Source: Paludibacter jiangxiensis
GTDB taxonomy: Bacteria; Bacteroidota; Bacteroidia; Bacteroidales; Paludibacteraceae
Assembly: GCA_945897785.1 (NCBI GenBank)
Contig: CAMDGD010000019.1
Coordinates: 1 to 35,829 of the forward strand
Length of the DNA stretch: 35,829 bases
Reading direction: 5' to 3'
Position 1 is the first letter of the stretch. Each line of letters opens with the position of its first letter. The notes under the pieces were generated by a model. It saw nothing but the letters and a program-made list of their open reading frames with translations, searched no databases and was not told the origin of the DNA. Both the position numbers and the translations under genes were made by a program. Positions 15,455 to 24,959 of the stretch are shown here, piece after piece.

Positions 15455-16891
15455 TTACCCAAAAAGCTTAATTTTTAAGGCTCTTAACGCAATAAAGAAT
15501 TCTTGAAACGATCGAAAACGACTTAAATGAAACCAAATTAATGAAGGACGAAAAAAGAAATAAATATTATTCCAAAACAGCAATCGCTCCATTTGTTTTG
15601 AACTTAAATTGGGGTATTGTAATATGGAGTTGCGTTGCACATCGGTTGGTATATAATCGCCCCCAAGAATCCATCCGTTTTTTTTAGCCAACTCGTAAAA
15701 TTCAGTACCTGGAAAAGGAGCTACAATATTAAACATAACCTGACTTACCTTTAGTTTCTTAGCAGTTCGAAGGGTTTCTTTTACTGTTGTTGATGTTTCT
15801 AAAGGACTAGTACCTATTAAGATATTTAACTTTATGGGCACTGCCTGTTTTTTTAAAGCATCAATGGCCTGGTAAATTTGTTCGGAACTTATACCCTTTT
15901 TTATGTAGTTAAGAATATCGTCGTTAAATGATTCTACCCCTAAATCGACATATTGACAGCCCGTATCGCTTAAAATCTGAGCTATTTCATCGTTTATAGC
16001 ATCTGCTCTAGCCTGACATCCCCAAGAAAAACCATATTGTTTTAAGGCATTACCTATTTCTCGTAACCGTTTGGCTGAAACAATAAAATTATCATCCATA
16101 AACCCAATAGAGCGATATCCTTGTTTATGCAACAATGATAATTCTTCTAGTATATTTTCTACAGACCTACTGTAAACAGGAGGTTTTTTGTGGTGTTCTT
16201 TTTTATATTCTATTTCGCGGGCAAATGTTAAGGAACTTGGTACGCAATAAATACATTTAAAAGGACAATTGCGTGAAGTAATAATCGTTGTATACGGTGA
16301 ATCCTTTAATTTCGGATTTGAAAACTGATATTTCTCTATAAAATGACGAGCCGGAAAAGGCAGTTCATCGACGTTTTTTAGTAAGGGTCTGGAGGGGTTG
16401 TGTTTTATTTTACCACCTTCAACATACGAGATGCCTTGTATATCATTAATCGGTTGATTATTATCTAAGGCATAAACCAATGCTTTGGCCGTAAATTCTG
16501 GTTCTCCCCTTACAACATAAATATTTTCGTCGAGCAAAAAGTTTTTGATATAATAAGTCGGTGCCGGACCCATAAAGAGTACTTTGACCTTAGGACGGGC
16601 ATTTCGTATCTGCTCTAACGCAAATAAATCCGCTTCCATCGATAGATTAACCGACCAAATACAATAACACTCACTGGCATCATTTAGTAAAAAGTCTGCG
16701 AAATGAGCACTCGTTTGTTGCTCCAATACAAAATCAATGCAATCAACAAAATGACCTTCTTGCTCAAAAACTGCGGCAACAGTCAACTCGTAAATATTAG
16801 GCATGGCATACACCACACGAGTACATCCGGCTGTTCTTTCGGCCGGTTTTAATTGATTAATAGAAGGTGGCGTTATAAAAGTAATGTGCAT
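15455..16891 (-). CDS. B12-binding-domain radical SAM protein
   Basis: A 478-aa enzyme of the class with an N-terminal cobalamin-binding-like domain (residues 1-150; VKVLFMGPAPTYY, YVVRGEPEF) and a radical SAM TIM barrel. The [4Fe-4S] cysteines are C209, C213 and C216 in SRNCPFKCIYC. Later segments IGFMDDNF and YVDLGVESF bind SAM and support the barrel. The B12 DxHxxG motif is not seen, as in many members. Relatives methylate unactivated carbons or alter lipids and tetrapyrroles; the substrate here is not evident. Its ATG touches the TAA of the upstream HAD gene with no gap, so the two are translationally coupled. Confidence 0.92.
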   Translation of the reverse strand: MHITFITPPSINQLKPAERTAGCTRVVYAMPNIYELTVAAVFEQEGHFVDCIDFVLEQQTSAHFADFLLNDASECYCIWSVNLSMEADLFALEQIRNARPKVKVLFMGPAPTYYIKNFLLDENIYVVRGEPEFTAKALVYALDNNQPINDIQGISYVEGGKIKHNPSRPLLKNVDELPFPARHFIEKYQFSNPKLKDSPYTTIITSRNCPFKCIYCVPSSLTFAREIEYKKEHHKKPPVYSRSVENILEELSLLHKQGYRSIGFMDDNFIVSAKRLREIGNALKQYGFSWGCQARADAINDEIAQILSDTGCQYVDLGVESFNDDILNYIKKGISSEQIYQAIDALKKQAVPIKLNILIGTSPLETSTTVKETLRTAKKLKVSQVMFNIVAPFPGTEFYELAKKNGWILGGDYIPTDVQRNSILQYPNLSSKQMERLLFWNNIYFFFRPSLIWFHLSRFRSFQEFFIALRALKIKLFG

Positions 16892-17314
16892 TTATTTTTG
16901 GAATAATTTGGCAAAAAAGCCTTTTCTGGGTTTCAGATACTCATTTTCAATGCTTTGTGAGGCTTGTTCAAAAGCTTTTCCCGATTTTATCATTTGGTAA
17001 ATAATACCCCAATCGAGCATACCACCTAGGTTACGGTCGTCGATAAACAAATCAGCTGTAACTTTTCGTGACATAAACTTGGCATCAATCTTATCGGGCA
17101 TACTTTCGTTAATAGCATAAAACTCTAGACCTTTAGCGCGACAAAAATCTACGGCTTCTTGCAACAAATCATCCTCTCTTACTGTCCATAATATCAACTG
17201 ATGCTTATCTTTTTGCAAGAGTTTTAGCGTATCAATAGCAAAAGGAATTTCCTTTCCGATTTTCGGATATGCATGCTCTACAATGGTGCCGTCAAAATCT
17301 ACTGCTATTATCAT
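16892..17314 (-). CDS. BT0820-like HAD superfamily hydrolase
   Basis: A 140-aa small HAD protein. Motif I is AVDFDGTIV (4-12) with nucleophile D6 and acid/base D8; motif IV is LFIDDRN (89-95). ILWTVRED (41-48) provides the motif II Thr. The lack of a cap insert and the length match the structurally solved Bacteroides protein BT0820, probably a phosphatase for a small sugar phosphate or nucleotide. It is directly joined to the radical SAM gene, suggesting a shared pathway or only a shared transcript. Confidence 0.9.
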   Translation of the reverse strand: MIIAVDFDGTIVEHAYPKIGKEIPFAIDTLKLLQKDKHQLILWTVREDDLLQEAVDFCRAKGLEFYAINESMPDKIDAKFMSRKVTADLFIDDRNLGGMLDWGIIYQMIKSGKAFEQASQSIENEYLKPRKGFFAKLFQK

Positions 17315-17371
17315 ATTATTGCTTATTATTTTTTTTGTAAAAAAATGTAAAGTCCTTTAATACAGAGTTTT

Positions 17372-17833
17372 TTAATCTTCTATCTCGACAATAGGATTAA
17401 GTTCTCGTTCAATACTATTTTTATTGGGTTTGCAAAAAATCATACCAACAGCACCAATAGCTGCAGCGTATAAAAACGAATTTGAATGCAGTAAATACAG
17501 TAGTATAATATTGCCAACAAAACTAGCTCCTATCACTATTTGTCGAAACAACACCCAATACATGTATTTAGCATACCGTTCGTCCGTATTTTCTATAGTA
17601 GCTACAACCGCAATTTTTTTGCTATACCACCATAAGGCAAAAGGAATAGAGCTAAGCAGATATACATAAGCAAAGCTACTGATAATGGTTATGGTATTAT
17701 CCGAAAAATACAACAATCCGGGGTATTGCATATTAAACATATACCCTATAAGAGCAAAAAATAGGGCTTTTGCAAAAATTGTGTAGTAGTAAAACCGTGA
17801 CTTCTTATATGCTTTTTCAATTAATTCGTCCAT
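17372..17833 (-). CDS. Small integral membrane protein, unknown
   Basis: A 153-aa protein with about four predicted membrane helices: YYYTIFAKALFFALIGYMF (15-33), a second around 45-70 (ISSFAYVYLLSSIPFALWW), a third around 97-113, and a fourth around 115-135. It has a short charged N-terminus and an acidic C-terminal tail. I recognise no family. It lies 17 nt downstream of recR and 57 nt upstream of the HAD gene. Confidence 0.75.
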   Translation of the reverse strand: MDELIEKAYKKSRFYYYTIFAKALFFALIGYMFNMQYPGLLYFSDNTITIISSFAYVYLLSSIPFALWWYSKKIAVVATIENTDERYAKYMYWVLFRQIVIGASFVGNIILLYLLHSNSFLYAAAIGAVGMIFCKPNKNSIERELNPIVEIED

Positions 17834-17850
17834 TTATCTAGTTTTATTTT

Positions 17851-18474
17851 TTAGTTAGTTGATTTTGAGAAAGATACTCTATTAATTATCGATCGACCTA
17901 AGGTTACCTCATCAGCATATTCCAATTCGTCGCCAATGGCTATTCCTCGAGCAATGGTAGTTATTTCTATATCAAATGAAGCAATTTTTCTGAAAATATA
18001 AAAGTTGGTGGTATCACCTTCCATCGTTGGACTAAGTGCTAATATCACTTCTTTAACATTGGTAGAATTGATCCGTTCTACCAAGCTGTCTATTTCTAAA
18101 TCAGTAGGTCCTATCCCATCCATTGGCGATATTATGCCACCCAATACATGGTATAAACCTTTGTATTGTTGGGTGTTTTCAATAGACATAACATCTTTAA
18201 TACTCTCCACCACACATATTACCTGACTGTCTCTTCGGTTATCACTACATATTTCACAACAATCCGAGTCGGAAATATTATGACATATAGAACATTGTTT
18301 TATTTCTTTTTTTAAGCGAATAATGGTGTTTCCAAATAAATCAACATCATTCTCATCTTGCTTAAGCAGATGCAATACCAATCGAAGAGCAGTCTTTCGT
18401 CCTATACCAGGAAGTTTAGCAAATTCGCTTACCGCATTTTCGAGTAAAATAGAAGGGTATTGTTGGTGAAACAT
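17851..18474 (-). CDS. recR: Recombination mediator protein RecR
   Basis: RecR works with RecO (and RecF) to load RecA onto single-stranded DNA at gaps. The 207-aa protein has the N-terminal helix-hairpin-helix [15 protein letters not shown] (18-32), a C4 zinc finger (C61, C64, C72 or C73, C76) and a Toprim domain opening VICVVES (85-91, E90), with the [12 protein letters not shown] segment after it. Length normal. A TAACTTTG -7 element precedes it; it is divergent from the symporter gene. Confidence 0.97.
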   Translation of the reverse strand: MFHQQYPSILLENAVSEFAKLPGIGRKTALRLVLHLLKQDENDVDLFGNTIIRLKKEIKQCSICHNISDSDCCEICSDNRRDSQVICVVESIKDVMSIENTQQYKGLYHVLGGIISPMDGIGPTDLEIDSLVERINSTNVKEVILALSPTMEGDTTNFYIFRKIASFDIEITTIARGIAIGDELEYADEVTLGRSIINRVSFSKSTN

Positions 18475-18493
18475 TTTTAGCTTATTTTTATTG

Positions 18494-18501
18494 CAAAGTT
18501 A
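18494..18501 (-). promoter_or_regulatory. Bacteroidota -7 element for recR
   Basis: The minus strand reads TAACTTTG, 20 nt upstream of the recR start. No good -33 box at the expected spacing. Confidence 0.45.
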
Positions 18502-18565
18502 AAATTAAATGGCAAATAGTTGATATAACTGTCTTATGGAATTGAAAGATTTGGATTGTTTTCGA

Positions 18566-18573
18566 TACATTTG
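18566..18573 (+). promoter_or_regulatory. Bacteroidota -7 element for the symporter-engB operon
   Basis: TACATTTG, with a TTG 21 nt upstream (18542-18544) as possible -33. Leader about 65 nt. Confidence 0.45.
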
Positions 18574-18640
18574 CAACAAAATACCGTTTATTTTTACTTA
18601 CAGTTGATGTATACAACTATAGCCAACCCAACTTGTTTTT

Positions 18641-20119
18641 ATGTCTGAATTAAATATCCTTCTCTTTATACTGGCTTATTTTAGCTTACTGTTACTGATA
18701 TCCTATTTTACAGGAAAAAAATCGAATAACGAGGCCTTTTTCTTAGGAAATCGTAAATCACCCTGGTATATTGTCGCCTTCGGAATGATTGGCACTTCGA
18801 TTTCAGGCGTTACTTTTATTTCTGTACCGGGTATGGTGCAACATAGTCAGTTTGGTTACATGCAAATGGTATTGGGGTTTTTTGTTGGCTATTTACTTAT
18901 TGCCGGTGTGTTATTACCCCTTTACTACCGTTTAAACCTTACCAGTATTTATACCTATCTTCAAAAACGATTTGGTAATAAAGCCTATAAAACGGGAGCA
19001 TCCTTCTTTTTACTATCAAAACTCATTGGCGCCGCTGCTCGTTTGTATGTGGTTGCCATTTTGCTCCAAACCTTTGTTTTTAAAGCTTGGGGCATTCCCT
19101 TTGAGTTAGGTGTTAGCGTATTAATCTTTTTCATTTGGTTATATACCCATCGAGGAGGAATAAAAACCATTATCTGGACCGATGCTTTGCAAACCTTATT
19201 TTTACTAACCGCCCTAGTCTTAATTGTATTTGCTGTGTATCGAAACTTAGCCCTACCACTCGATTCCTTGTTGGTACAATTGCAAGAGCAAACATGGACG
19301 AAGGTATTTGAATTTGATGATTGGATTAGCGATCAGCATTTTTTCAAACAATTTTTTAGTGGGGTATTTATAACGATTGTAATGACAGGATTGGATCAAG
19401 ATATGATGCAAAAGAACCTGTCGTGTAAAAATATTCACGAAGCCAAAAAGAATATGTATAGTTACGGGTTTATGTTTATCCCCATCAACCTGCTTTTTCT
19501 ATTTATTGGCGCCATGTTGTTGTTGCTTGCCAAACAAAAGGGCATCGATTTACCCCAAAATCCGGATGCCTTGCTTCCATTGTTTGCAAACGGATATTTA
19601 GGTCAAGCTGTTACGGTATTCTTTTTTATAGGCATTATTGCTGCAGCTTTTTCGAGTGCCGATTCTGCCCTAGCCTCTCTAACAACCTCTTTCTCTGTAG
19701 ATATCTTGGGCGTTAAAAAAGAAAATACTGCCGCAGCAAAAAAACACCGCATGCTCGTACATATAGTGTTTTCTGCCGTTTTTGCCTGTGTTATTATACT
19801 TATATATGCCTTAGGAAATACCGAAAGTATTATTACAATAATTTATAAAATAGCATCATACACCTACGGTCCTTTGTTGGGTCTTTTTGCTTTTGGTTTA
19901 TTTACTTCGTTCAAACCGGTCGATACATATATTCCTGTAATTGCTATAGCTGCACCGCTACTGATAGGCTTATTAGAGTATGTATTGAGTTATTACTATA
20001 ACTACCACTCTGGAGCAGAATTGTTAATTATCAACGGTGGTGTCTGTTTTATCGGACTATGGTTTATTTCCTCAAAGAAACGCTTTGTTACCAATAGTAA
20101 ACTACATATAACAAAATAA
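18641..20119 (+). CDS. Sodium:solute symporter family transporter
   Basis: A 492-aa inner-membrane carrier of the SSS family (PF00474), with about 13 hydrophobic segments. [19 protein letters not shown] (25-43) and [14 protein letters not shown] (51-64) are the signature for the first loop and second helix; [19 protein letters not shown] (about 331-349) is the Na+-site helix with Ser/Asp. It imports a solute with Na+; the substrate cannot be read from sequence. engB starts 2 nt after its stop, so they are co-transcribed. Confidence 0.93.
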   Translation: MSELNILLFILAYFSLLLLISYFTGKKSNNEAFFLGNRKSPWYIVAFGMIGTSISGVTFISVPGMVQHSQFGYMQMVLGFFVGYLLIAGVLLPLYYRLNLTSIYTYLQKRFGNKAYKTGASFFLLSKLIGAAARLYVVAILLQTFVFKAWGIPFELGVSVLIFFIWLYTHRGGIKTIIWTDALQTLFLLTALVLIVFAVYRNLALPLDSLLVQLQEQTWTKVFEFDDWISDQHFFKQFFSGVFITIVMTGLDQDMMQKNLSCKNIHEAKKNMYSYGFMFIPINLLFLFIGAMLLLLAKQKGIDLPQNPDALLPLFANGYLGQAVTVFFFIGIIAAAFSSADSALASLTTSFSVDILGVKKENTAAAKKHRMLVHIVFSAVFACVIILIYALGNTESIITIIYKIASYTYGPLLGLFAFGLFTSFKPVDTYIPVIAIAAPLLIGLLEYVLSYYYNYHSGAELLIINGGVCFIGLWFISSKKRFVTNSKLHITK

Positions 20120-20121
20120 TT

Positions 20122-20727
20122 ATGCAAATTAAAACAGCCAACTTTGTCATTAGTAATACGGATGTTAGTAAATGTCCTTCGTCTAACCTACCTGAATTTG
20201 GCTTTATTGGCAGATCAAATGTGGGCAAGTCGTCATTAATCAATATGCTTGTAGGAAAAAAAGATTTGGCTATGACCTCATCAAAACCCGGAAAAACGCT
20301 TTTAATAAATCATTTTCTTATAAATGATAATTGGCATTTAGTTGATTTACCGGGCTATGGATATGCAAAAATAAGTAAGGATTATCGCCATAAAATGCGC
20401 GAAATGATTGAATCATATATCCTCAAAAGAGAACAGTTAATTAATCTTTTTTTATTGATTGACAGCCGATTAGAACCACAAAAAATTGATTTAGATTTTA
20501 TAAACTGGCTGGGTGAAAACGGCATCCCTTTTTCTATCGTTTTTACAAAAATTGATAAACTATCGAAAAAAGCGGTGGAAGTAAATTTGACGGCGTATAA
20601 AGAAAAATTAAACGAGATTTGGGATGAGCTGCCACCAATTTTTGTTACCTCCTCCGAAAAACAAGTGGGTAAAGAAGAAATACTACTCTATTTAGGAGAA
20701 ATAATGGAAAACCTGAATGAACAGTAA
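20122..20727 (+). CDS. engB: Ribosome biogenesis GTPase EngB/YsxC
   Basis: A 201-aa GTPase needed for assembly of the 50S subunit. G1 is [10 protein letters not shown] (30-39), G2 lies around SSKPGKT, G3 DLPGYGYAK (about 74-82), G4 TKID (about 139-142) and G5 TSS. All motifs are intact and length is normal. It follows the symporter gene after 2 nt and ends 6 nt before the converging capA-like gene. Confidence 0.96.
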   Translation: MQIKTANFVISNTDVSKCPSSNLPEFGFIGRSNVGKSSLINMLVGKKDLAMTSSKPGKTLLINHFLINDNWHLVDLPGYGYAKISKDYRHKMREMIESYILKREQLINLFLLIDSRLEPQKIDLDFINWLGENGIPFSIVFTKIDKLSKKAVEVNLTAYKEKLNEIWDELPPIFVTSSEKQVGKEEILLYLGEIMENLNEQ

Positions 20728-20733
20728 ATGGTT

Positions 20734-21855
20734 TTACCTTACAATGGGTAAGTTATGCAATCTTTTTTTTGTATCCGTATCAAAAAGCATCAGCAAAGAA
20801 TCTTCTTTTGCAGGGAGAGTAATTTTCAACTTCTTCGAAAGATAATCAACTGTAGGCAATAAATAGTATTGAAATTTCTCCTCTATTTCTCCTTTGTGCA
20901 CATAAAACGGTAAATATCCACAGGTTACTATACTTCGCGTATTTACATTTACGGTTACTTTTGCCATGATTCCTCCATTGGTATTTCTTTTTCGTTGATT
21001 AGAAACAAAATTCCCTAAAGAGTAATATACAGGCATTTTTGTGCTATCGTTTGTATTGATATATTCGAAATTCTGCACTACATGTGGGTGGCTCCCAACA
21101 ACTAAATCGATACCAATGCGTGCAAAAAAACGGGCCAATTTAGCTTGATAATCATTGGCATTAACCTTATACTCGTCTCCCCAATGAATGTTCATTATGA
21201 GTAAATCGGCATGTTGTTTCTGAGCTTTCAATACATCTTGTTTAATTTGCACGGTATCAATTAGATTGACCATTTGCGGGAGATAAACCGGATTAAAATT
21301 GGTACCGTAAGTGCAATTTAACAAGGCAATTTGCACTCCCTTTATATTGATAATAAGTGGATACAACGAATCTCGTGCAGCAGCATCGGCATACACACCT
21401 GCATATTGAGCTTGTTTCTCTATGGTTTGGATGGTTTTTGTTATACCCCTTCGGCCTTTATCCGCCACATGATTATTAGCCAATAAAACTACATCAAAGC
21501 CCGCCCAAACCAATCCGTCAAATAATGCATCAGGTGAAGAAAAATTCGGATAACCGCTATATGGTTCTCCGGCTAAAGAAACTTCGAGATTAGCAACAGC
21601 AAGGTCAGCTGATTCAATGTAGGGTTTCAAATACTGAAAACAGGGTCTAAAATCGTATTCATTTCGTTCTTTATTATACGCAACCCGCACTTGAGGCATA
21701 TGTCCCATTACATCTCCTGCGAATAGAATATCTACAAATTCACTACTACTCTCTTCGCAAACCCTATTTGACTCATTAACAGATAAATAGGATTTAGTAT
21801 GCAAGGATGATAAATATACAACTGTAAACAGTAGAATAAGTCCGATTTTTTTCAT
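20734..21855 (-). CDS. CapA/PgsA family metallophosphatase-like exported protein
   Basis: A 373-aa protein with an N-terminal signal sequence (residues 1-20, KIGLILLFTVVYLSSLH), so probably periplasmic. The CapA domain (PF09587) is full: VDILFAGDVMGH (41-52), VANLEVSL, LLANNHVADKG, MNIHWGDEY and VVGSHPHVVQ, all holding the Asp/Asn/His metal ligands. The name comes from poly-gamma-glutamate capsule export, but no pgsB/C are here, so a capsule role is not supported. It is last in the pyrK-pyrD-capA-like run, 19 nt after pyrD. Confidence 0.88.
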   Translation of the reverse strand: MKKIGLILLFTVVYLSSLHTKSYLSVNESNRVCEESSSEFVDILFAGDVMGHMPQVRVAYNKERNEYDFRPCFQYLKPYIESADLAVANLEVSLAGEPYSGYPNFSSPDALFDGLVWAGFDVVLLANNHVADKGRRGITKTIQTIEKQAQYAGVYADAAARDSLYPLIINIKGVQIALLNCTYGTNFNPVYLPQMVNLIDTVQIKQDVLKAQKQHADLLIMNIHWGDEYKVNANDYQAKLARFFARIGIDLVVGSHPHVVQNFEYINTNDSTKMPVYYSLGNFVSNQRKRNTNGGIMAKVTVNVNTRSIVTCGYLPFYVHKGEIEEKFQYYLLPTVDYLSKKLKITLPAKEDSLLMLFDTDTKKRLHNLPIVR

Positions 21856-21874
21856 TTTACAGTTGTATTATATA

Positions 21875-22786
21875 CTAAACTTCTAGCTTTCCGATAATAT
21901 CAGTAATCGATTTATAACCATTAGCATCCAAGTAAGATGTTATCCCATCTATTACCTTTACAGTTGTAGTTGGATCAATAAAATTAGCCGTGCCAATTTG
22001 TATAGCTGTAGCCCCGGCCAGAAAAAATTCAATGGCATCAGTAGCATTCATTATCCCTCCTAAGCCAACAACAGGTATCGAAACTGCACGCGATACTTGC
22101 CAAACCATGCGTAAAGCGATTGGTTTAACGCAGGGTCCGGATAAGCCTCCGGTAACGGTAGAAAGTACCGGTTTTCTAGTATTGGCATTTATTGCCATAC
22201 CCAACAGCGTATTAATTAGCGAAACAGAATCGGCCCCTGCTCCTTCTGCAGCACGAGCTATCTCGGTAATGTCTGTAACATTAGGCGACAATTTAACCAT
22301 TAAGTGTTTGGGGTACACCTTTCGCACTGCATCGACTACTTCGTAGGCAGAAGCAGCACATGTACCAAAAGCCATTCCTCCTTGTTTTACATTCGGACAA
22401 GAAATATTTAACTCAATAGCCGGAATATGTTCTAGGTCGGCTATTTTTTCGGCAGTAGCTACATAATCATCAATGGTTGATCCAGAAACATTTACCAATA
22501 CAGCCGTATCAATAGCACTAGTTTTGGGATAAATATGCTCAATAAAATAATCAACCCCTTTGTTTTGTAAGCCAACAGCATTTATCATTCCAGAGGCCGT
22601 TTCTGCCATTCGAGGATAAGCATTTCCTTCGCGATGATGCAGTGTAGTGCCTTTTACAATGATACCACCAATAGCAGCAATATCAATAAAATCGGCAAAC
22701 TCATCACCGTAGCCAAAAGTTCCGGATGCAGTCATTACCGGATTTTTTAATTGTAAACTGCCTAGCATAGTCGTTAAATCTGCCAT
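21875..22786 (-). CDS. pyrD: Dihydroorotate dehydrogenase, class 1B catalytic subunit
   Basis: Oxidises dihydroorotate to orotate in pyrimidine synthesis, passing electrons through PyrK to NAD+. The 303-aa FMN barrel has [15 protein letters not shown] (16-30), [12 protein letters not shown] (44-55) and the active-site C130 in [12 protein letters not shown]; Cys rather than Ser as base marks class 1. The pairing with pyrK shows class 1B. It overlaps pyrK by 13 bp (22774-22786), so the subunits are translationally coupled. Confidence 0.96.
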   Translation of the reverse strand: MADLTTMLGSLQLKNPVMTASGTFGYGDEFADFIDIAAIGGIIVKGTTLHHREGNAYPRMAETASGMINAVGLQNKGVDYFIEHIYPKTSAIDTAVLVNVSGSTIDDYVATAEKIADLEHIPAIELNISCPNVKQGGMAFGTCAASAYEVVDAVRKVYPKHLMVKLSPNVTDITEIARAAEGAGADSVSLINTLLGMAINANTRKPVLSTVTGGLSGPCVKPIALRMVWQVSRAVSIPVVGLGGIMNATDAIEFFLAGATAIQIGTANFIDPTTTVKVIDGITSYLDANGYKSITDIIGKLEV

Positions 22787-23544
22787 TTTAAATCTTTTAT
22801 GTTAAAAACCGGACCGTCAGTACATACACAACGATGCCCATCTGTAGTATCTTGTACACAACACAAACAAACGCCAATACCGCAAGCCATAGTGTTTTCG
22901 AGCGAAGCTTCGCACGAAATGTTGTTTTTTAAACTATAAGCCGCAACGGCTTTCATCATTGGTGTTGGACCACAAGTATAGATTTTATCAAATTTTTGTT
23001 GTAAGATGGAATGCTGAGTAACAAAGCCCTTTTCACCATACGTACCATCTTCAGTCGTAGTATAAACAGTACCGTATTTGGCAAATTCCTCAAGCATCAA
23101 TAAATCTGATTTACTTCTTGCTCCAAGCAAAAAAACAGGAACAATAGCCTTGTTTTTAAGATAATCACCTAATAGTAATAAAGGAGCTACCCCAACGCCA
23201 CCACCAATTAAAAGTACAGAAGATTGCTTCTCTGGAACAGAAAAGGAATTGCCAAGCGGATACAACACATTGACCAGTTGGCCAGCTTGCCAGGTGCTCA
23301 TTTTTTCGGTACCTTTTCCAATACGCTGCACCAAAAGCCATAGCTCGTTACTTGTTTTGTCTACAAAATGTACGGATAATGGTCGGCGCAAAAAAACATT
23401 GCTACAATCGTCAATTAACACCTCTACAAATTGTCCGGGGAGCATTGCTGGTAAGGTCTCTTTTGACGTTAGTTTAAGCAAAAAATACTGATTATTAAGC
23501 GGAGTATTAGCTGTAACAATCAAATCAGACATGTATTTTTTCAT
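22774..23544 (-). CDS. pyrK: Dihydroorotate dehydrogenase electron-transfer subunit
   Basis: The FAD and [2Fe-2S] subunit of DHOD 1B, linking PyrD to NAD+. The 256-aa protein has an FAD-binding domain with [12 protein letters not shown], an NAD-binding [14 protein letters not shown] loop, and the C-terminal Cys cluster [10 protein letters not shown] followed by HRCVC (C-x4-C-x2-C-xn-C) that binds the [2Fe-2S] centre. Two starts are possible: ATG 23544 (MKKYMSD) and ATG 23532. A TATCTTTG -7 element precedes it, making it first of the pyrK-pyrD-capA-like run. Confidence 0.95.
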   Translation of the reverse strand: MKKYMSDLIVTANTPLNNQYFLLKLTSKETLPAMLPGQFVEVLIDDCSNVFLRRPLSVHFVDKTSNELWLLVQRIGKGTEKMSTWQAGQLVNVLYPLGNSFSVPEKQSSVLLIGGGVGVAPLLLLGDYLKNKAIVPVFLLGARSKSDLLMLEEFAKYGTVYTTTEDGTYGEKGFVTQHSILQQKFDKIYTCGPTPMMKAVAAYSLKNNISCEASLENTMACGIGVCLCCVQDTTDGHRCVCTDGPVFNIKDLKWQI

Positions 23545-23563
23545 CGAATTATTATTTGAAAGA

Positions 23564-23571
23564 CAAAGATA
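23564..23571 (-). promoter_or_regulatory. Bacteroidota -7 element for pyrK
   Basis: The minus strand reads TATCTTTG, 20 nt upstream of ATG 23544. If used, the first start codon would have a leader of only about 10-15 nt, which slightly favours the later ATG at 23532. No -33 TTTG at the usual distance. Confidence 0.45.
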
Positions 23572-23622
23572 GGCATTTAGGGCAGAAAAAAACGAGGAAG
23601 AAAAAAAATGCCGTAAAAAAGG

Positions 23623-24096
23623 CTAAGTAGTAGTAGAAAGAAACTCCTCAAAACTATTATCTGAATAATAAACAATAATTTTTTTGAGCATTTTAATAGA
23701 TGCGCTATTTTTTTCAGGCTCAATAAGTACTTCATTAGCAGGTATTTCTTGCATACCCTTTGAAGATGATACATATACTGCCGGAGAGTCCGATTGAACC
23801 ACTGAAACTGGAGCGTCAAGAACAGTATCAAAGAGTGATGTAGTTTGACTTGAAACTGCCGGTTTGCTTATTTCATTTCGATACATAGAACCTATCCCTA
23901 AAATAAGCCAATCTGCATTCACTAATCGATATGTATTAAGAATTTTAATAATGATATCAGTACTGGGTTTATTTCTATCGTTTAAAATATGAGAAATAGC
24001 CGACGGGTTTACTTGAATTGCTTTTGCAAATGAAGCAGGATTCAATTGTTCTAACTCCATTAATTTCTGAATACGATTTTTGATAGAATTCTCCAT
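23623..24096 (-). CDS. XRE-family helix-turn-helix transcriptional regulator
   Basis: A 157-aa DNA-binding protein. The N-terminal HTH_3 domain covers residues 5-58 (NRIQKLMELEQLNPASFAKA, then NPSAISHILNDRNKPS as the recognition region), followed by NADWLILGIGSMY, the sequence typical of phage-repressor-like regulators of Bacteroidota. The middle is a Ser/Pro-rich linker; the C-terminus ends with a short conserved-looking IIVYYSDNSFEEF element. No S24 peptidase residues are seen. The start is ATG 24096 (MENSIKNRIQ); an ATG at 24123 would overlap the -7 box. The adjacent gene-free stretch holds many TTAC-N4-GTAA dyads, one on its own -33 box, so self-regulation is plausible. Confidence 0.9.
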   Translation of the reverse strand: MENSIKNRIQKLMELEQLNPASFAKAIQVNPSAISHILNDRNKPSTDIIIKILNTYRLVNADWLILGIGSMYRNEISKPAVSSQTTSLFDTVLDAPVSVVQSDSPAVYVSSSKGMQEIPANEVLIEPEKNSASIKMLKKIIVYYSDNSFEEFLSTTT

Positions 24097-24120
24097 AAAA
24101 AATGATATAATTATTGATTG

Positions 24121-24152
24121 CAAATGTAAACAAGAAAAATTACATATGCAAA
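24121..24152 (-). promoter_or_regulatory. Bacteroidota-type promoter of the XRE regulator gene
   Basis: On the minus strand TTTG (24152-24149), 20 nt, then TACATTTG (24128-24121), close to the TTTG-N19-TAnnTTTG consensus. A near-dyad TTAC-ATAT-GCAA (24140-24151) covers the -33 box. Confidence 0.65.
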
Positions 24153-24908
24153 CATATCAACACTGAAATTTAAATACATATGTAATCTTTAATTGTTACA
24201 ATTGTATTCGTATCGAAAGTTAACAATTGTATCAAGTAATAGCAGGGCAGATAATCTGAAAACAAGTATGGATAGCCTATACGTACAGTACTATAGTATT
24301 TATAAACAGATATAATACAAAATGCTTAACTAAGCAATTACTTGTTTATATGCCCCTAAAATTACCAATAAAGGTATTATTGTTATATATATATTATTAC
24401 TTTAAATAACATATATAAATAATTGAATTAAAGTGTTGTAGTTATGTATTTAACACAATAACAGGTCAAGTGTTAACAAATGAGGGACTATTCTATTAAT
24501 TGATTAAACCTCTACTTTAACATTAACATTTATATTTCTGATTTACAAGTATTTATACAACAAAAACAAAGCACCTTTGCTTGATTACAAAAGTATAATT
24601 ATCTATTTGTAAACAAGTTACATAAGTAAATATATTTTGTTGTATTGCTTGATAAAATAGTATAGTTACAATAGTAATCATGTGATAATTGTACTGTATT
24701 AATGAATGATTAATTACATCTGTAATTAGAATGAACTGATTTAGGCTACAAACTATAATTTGAATCTATCCTTACAGATGTAGTTTAGTAAGAATACTAA
24801 AATATTGGCTTATTTAAATGATTATAAAGGAGTTACATGAAAATTAAGCCTTCTAGAGTAAGCTATTTGTTACTATGGGTAGAAATTTGTACAAATACTA
24901 TAAAAAAA
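24153..24908. promoter_or_regulatory. AT-rich gene-free region with TTAC-N4-GTAA dyad array
   Basis: About 0.75 kb with no credible gene and no recognised RNA. Three perfect TTAC-N4-GTAA dyads lie at 24618-24629, 24666-24677 and 24714-24725, each 48 bp from the next. Single-mismatch copies are at 24174-24185, 24196-24207, 24585-24596 and 24772-24783, with a two-mismatch copy at 24221-24232. Other palindromes: TACTATAGTA (24289-24298), TTAGTA-AGAA-TACTAA (24785-24800), and TACATCTGTAA repeated inverted at 24715-24725 and 24772-24782. No DnaA boxes (TTATNCACA) were seen. The region lies between the XRE gene promoter and the terminator of the zinc-ribbon gene. A repressor-binding array is inference. 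Confidence 0.5.
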
Positions 24909-24909
24909 A

Positions 24910-24935
24910 GGCAGTCTGAATTTAATCAGACTGCC
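24910..24935 (-). terminator. Rho-independent terminator of the nif3-like/zinc-ribbon unit
   Basis: A perfect 10-bp stem GGCAGTCTGA (24910-24919) / TCAGACTGCC (24926-24935) with a 6-nt loop, and a run of eight A just left of it that reads as a U-tract on the minus strand. It lies 25 nt after the zinc-ribbon stop. Confidence 0.92.
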
Positions 24936-24959
24936 TCTCTCCTATATTGGAAAATAAAT

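Noticed and set aside
23572-23612. 7-bp stem GGCATTT/AAATGCC between the XRE gene and pyrK
   Set aside because: Loop of 27 nt, no clear U-tract after the stem; not convincing as a terminator or attenuator.
23577-23831. 84-codon frame antiparallel/overlapping the end of the XRE regulator gene
   Set aside because: Very hydrophobic low-complexity translation in another frame of a clear gene.
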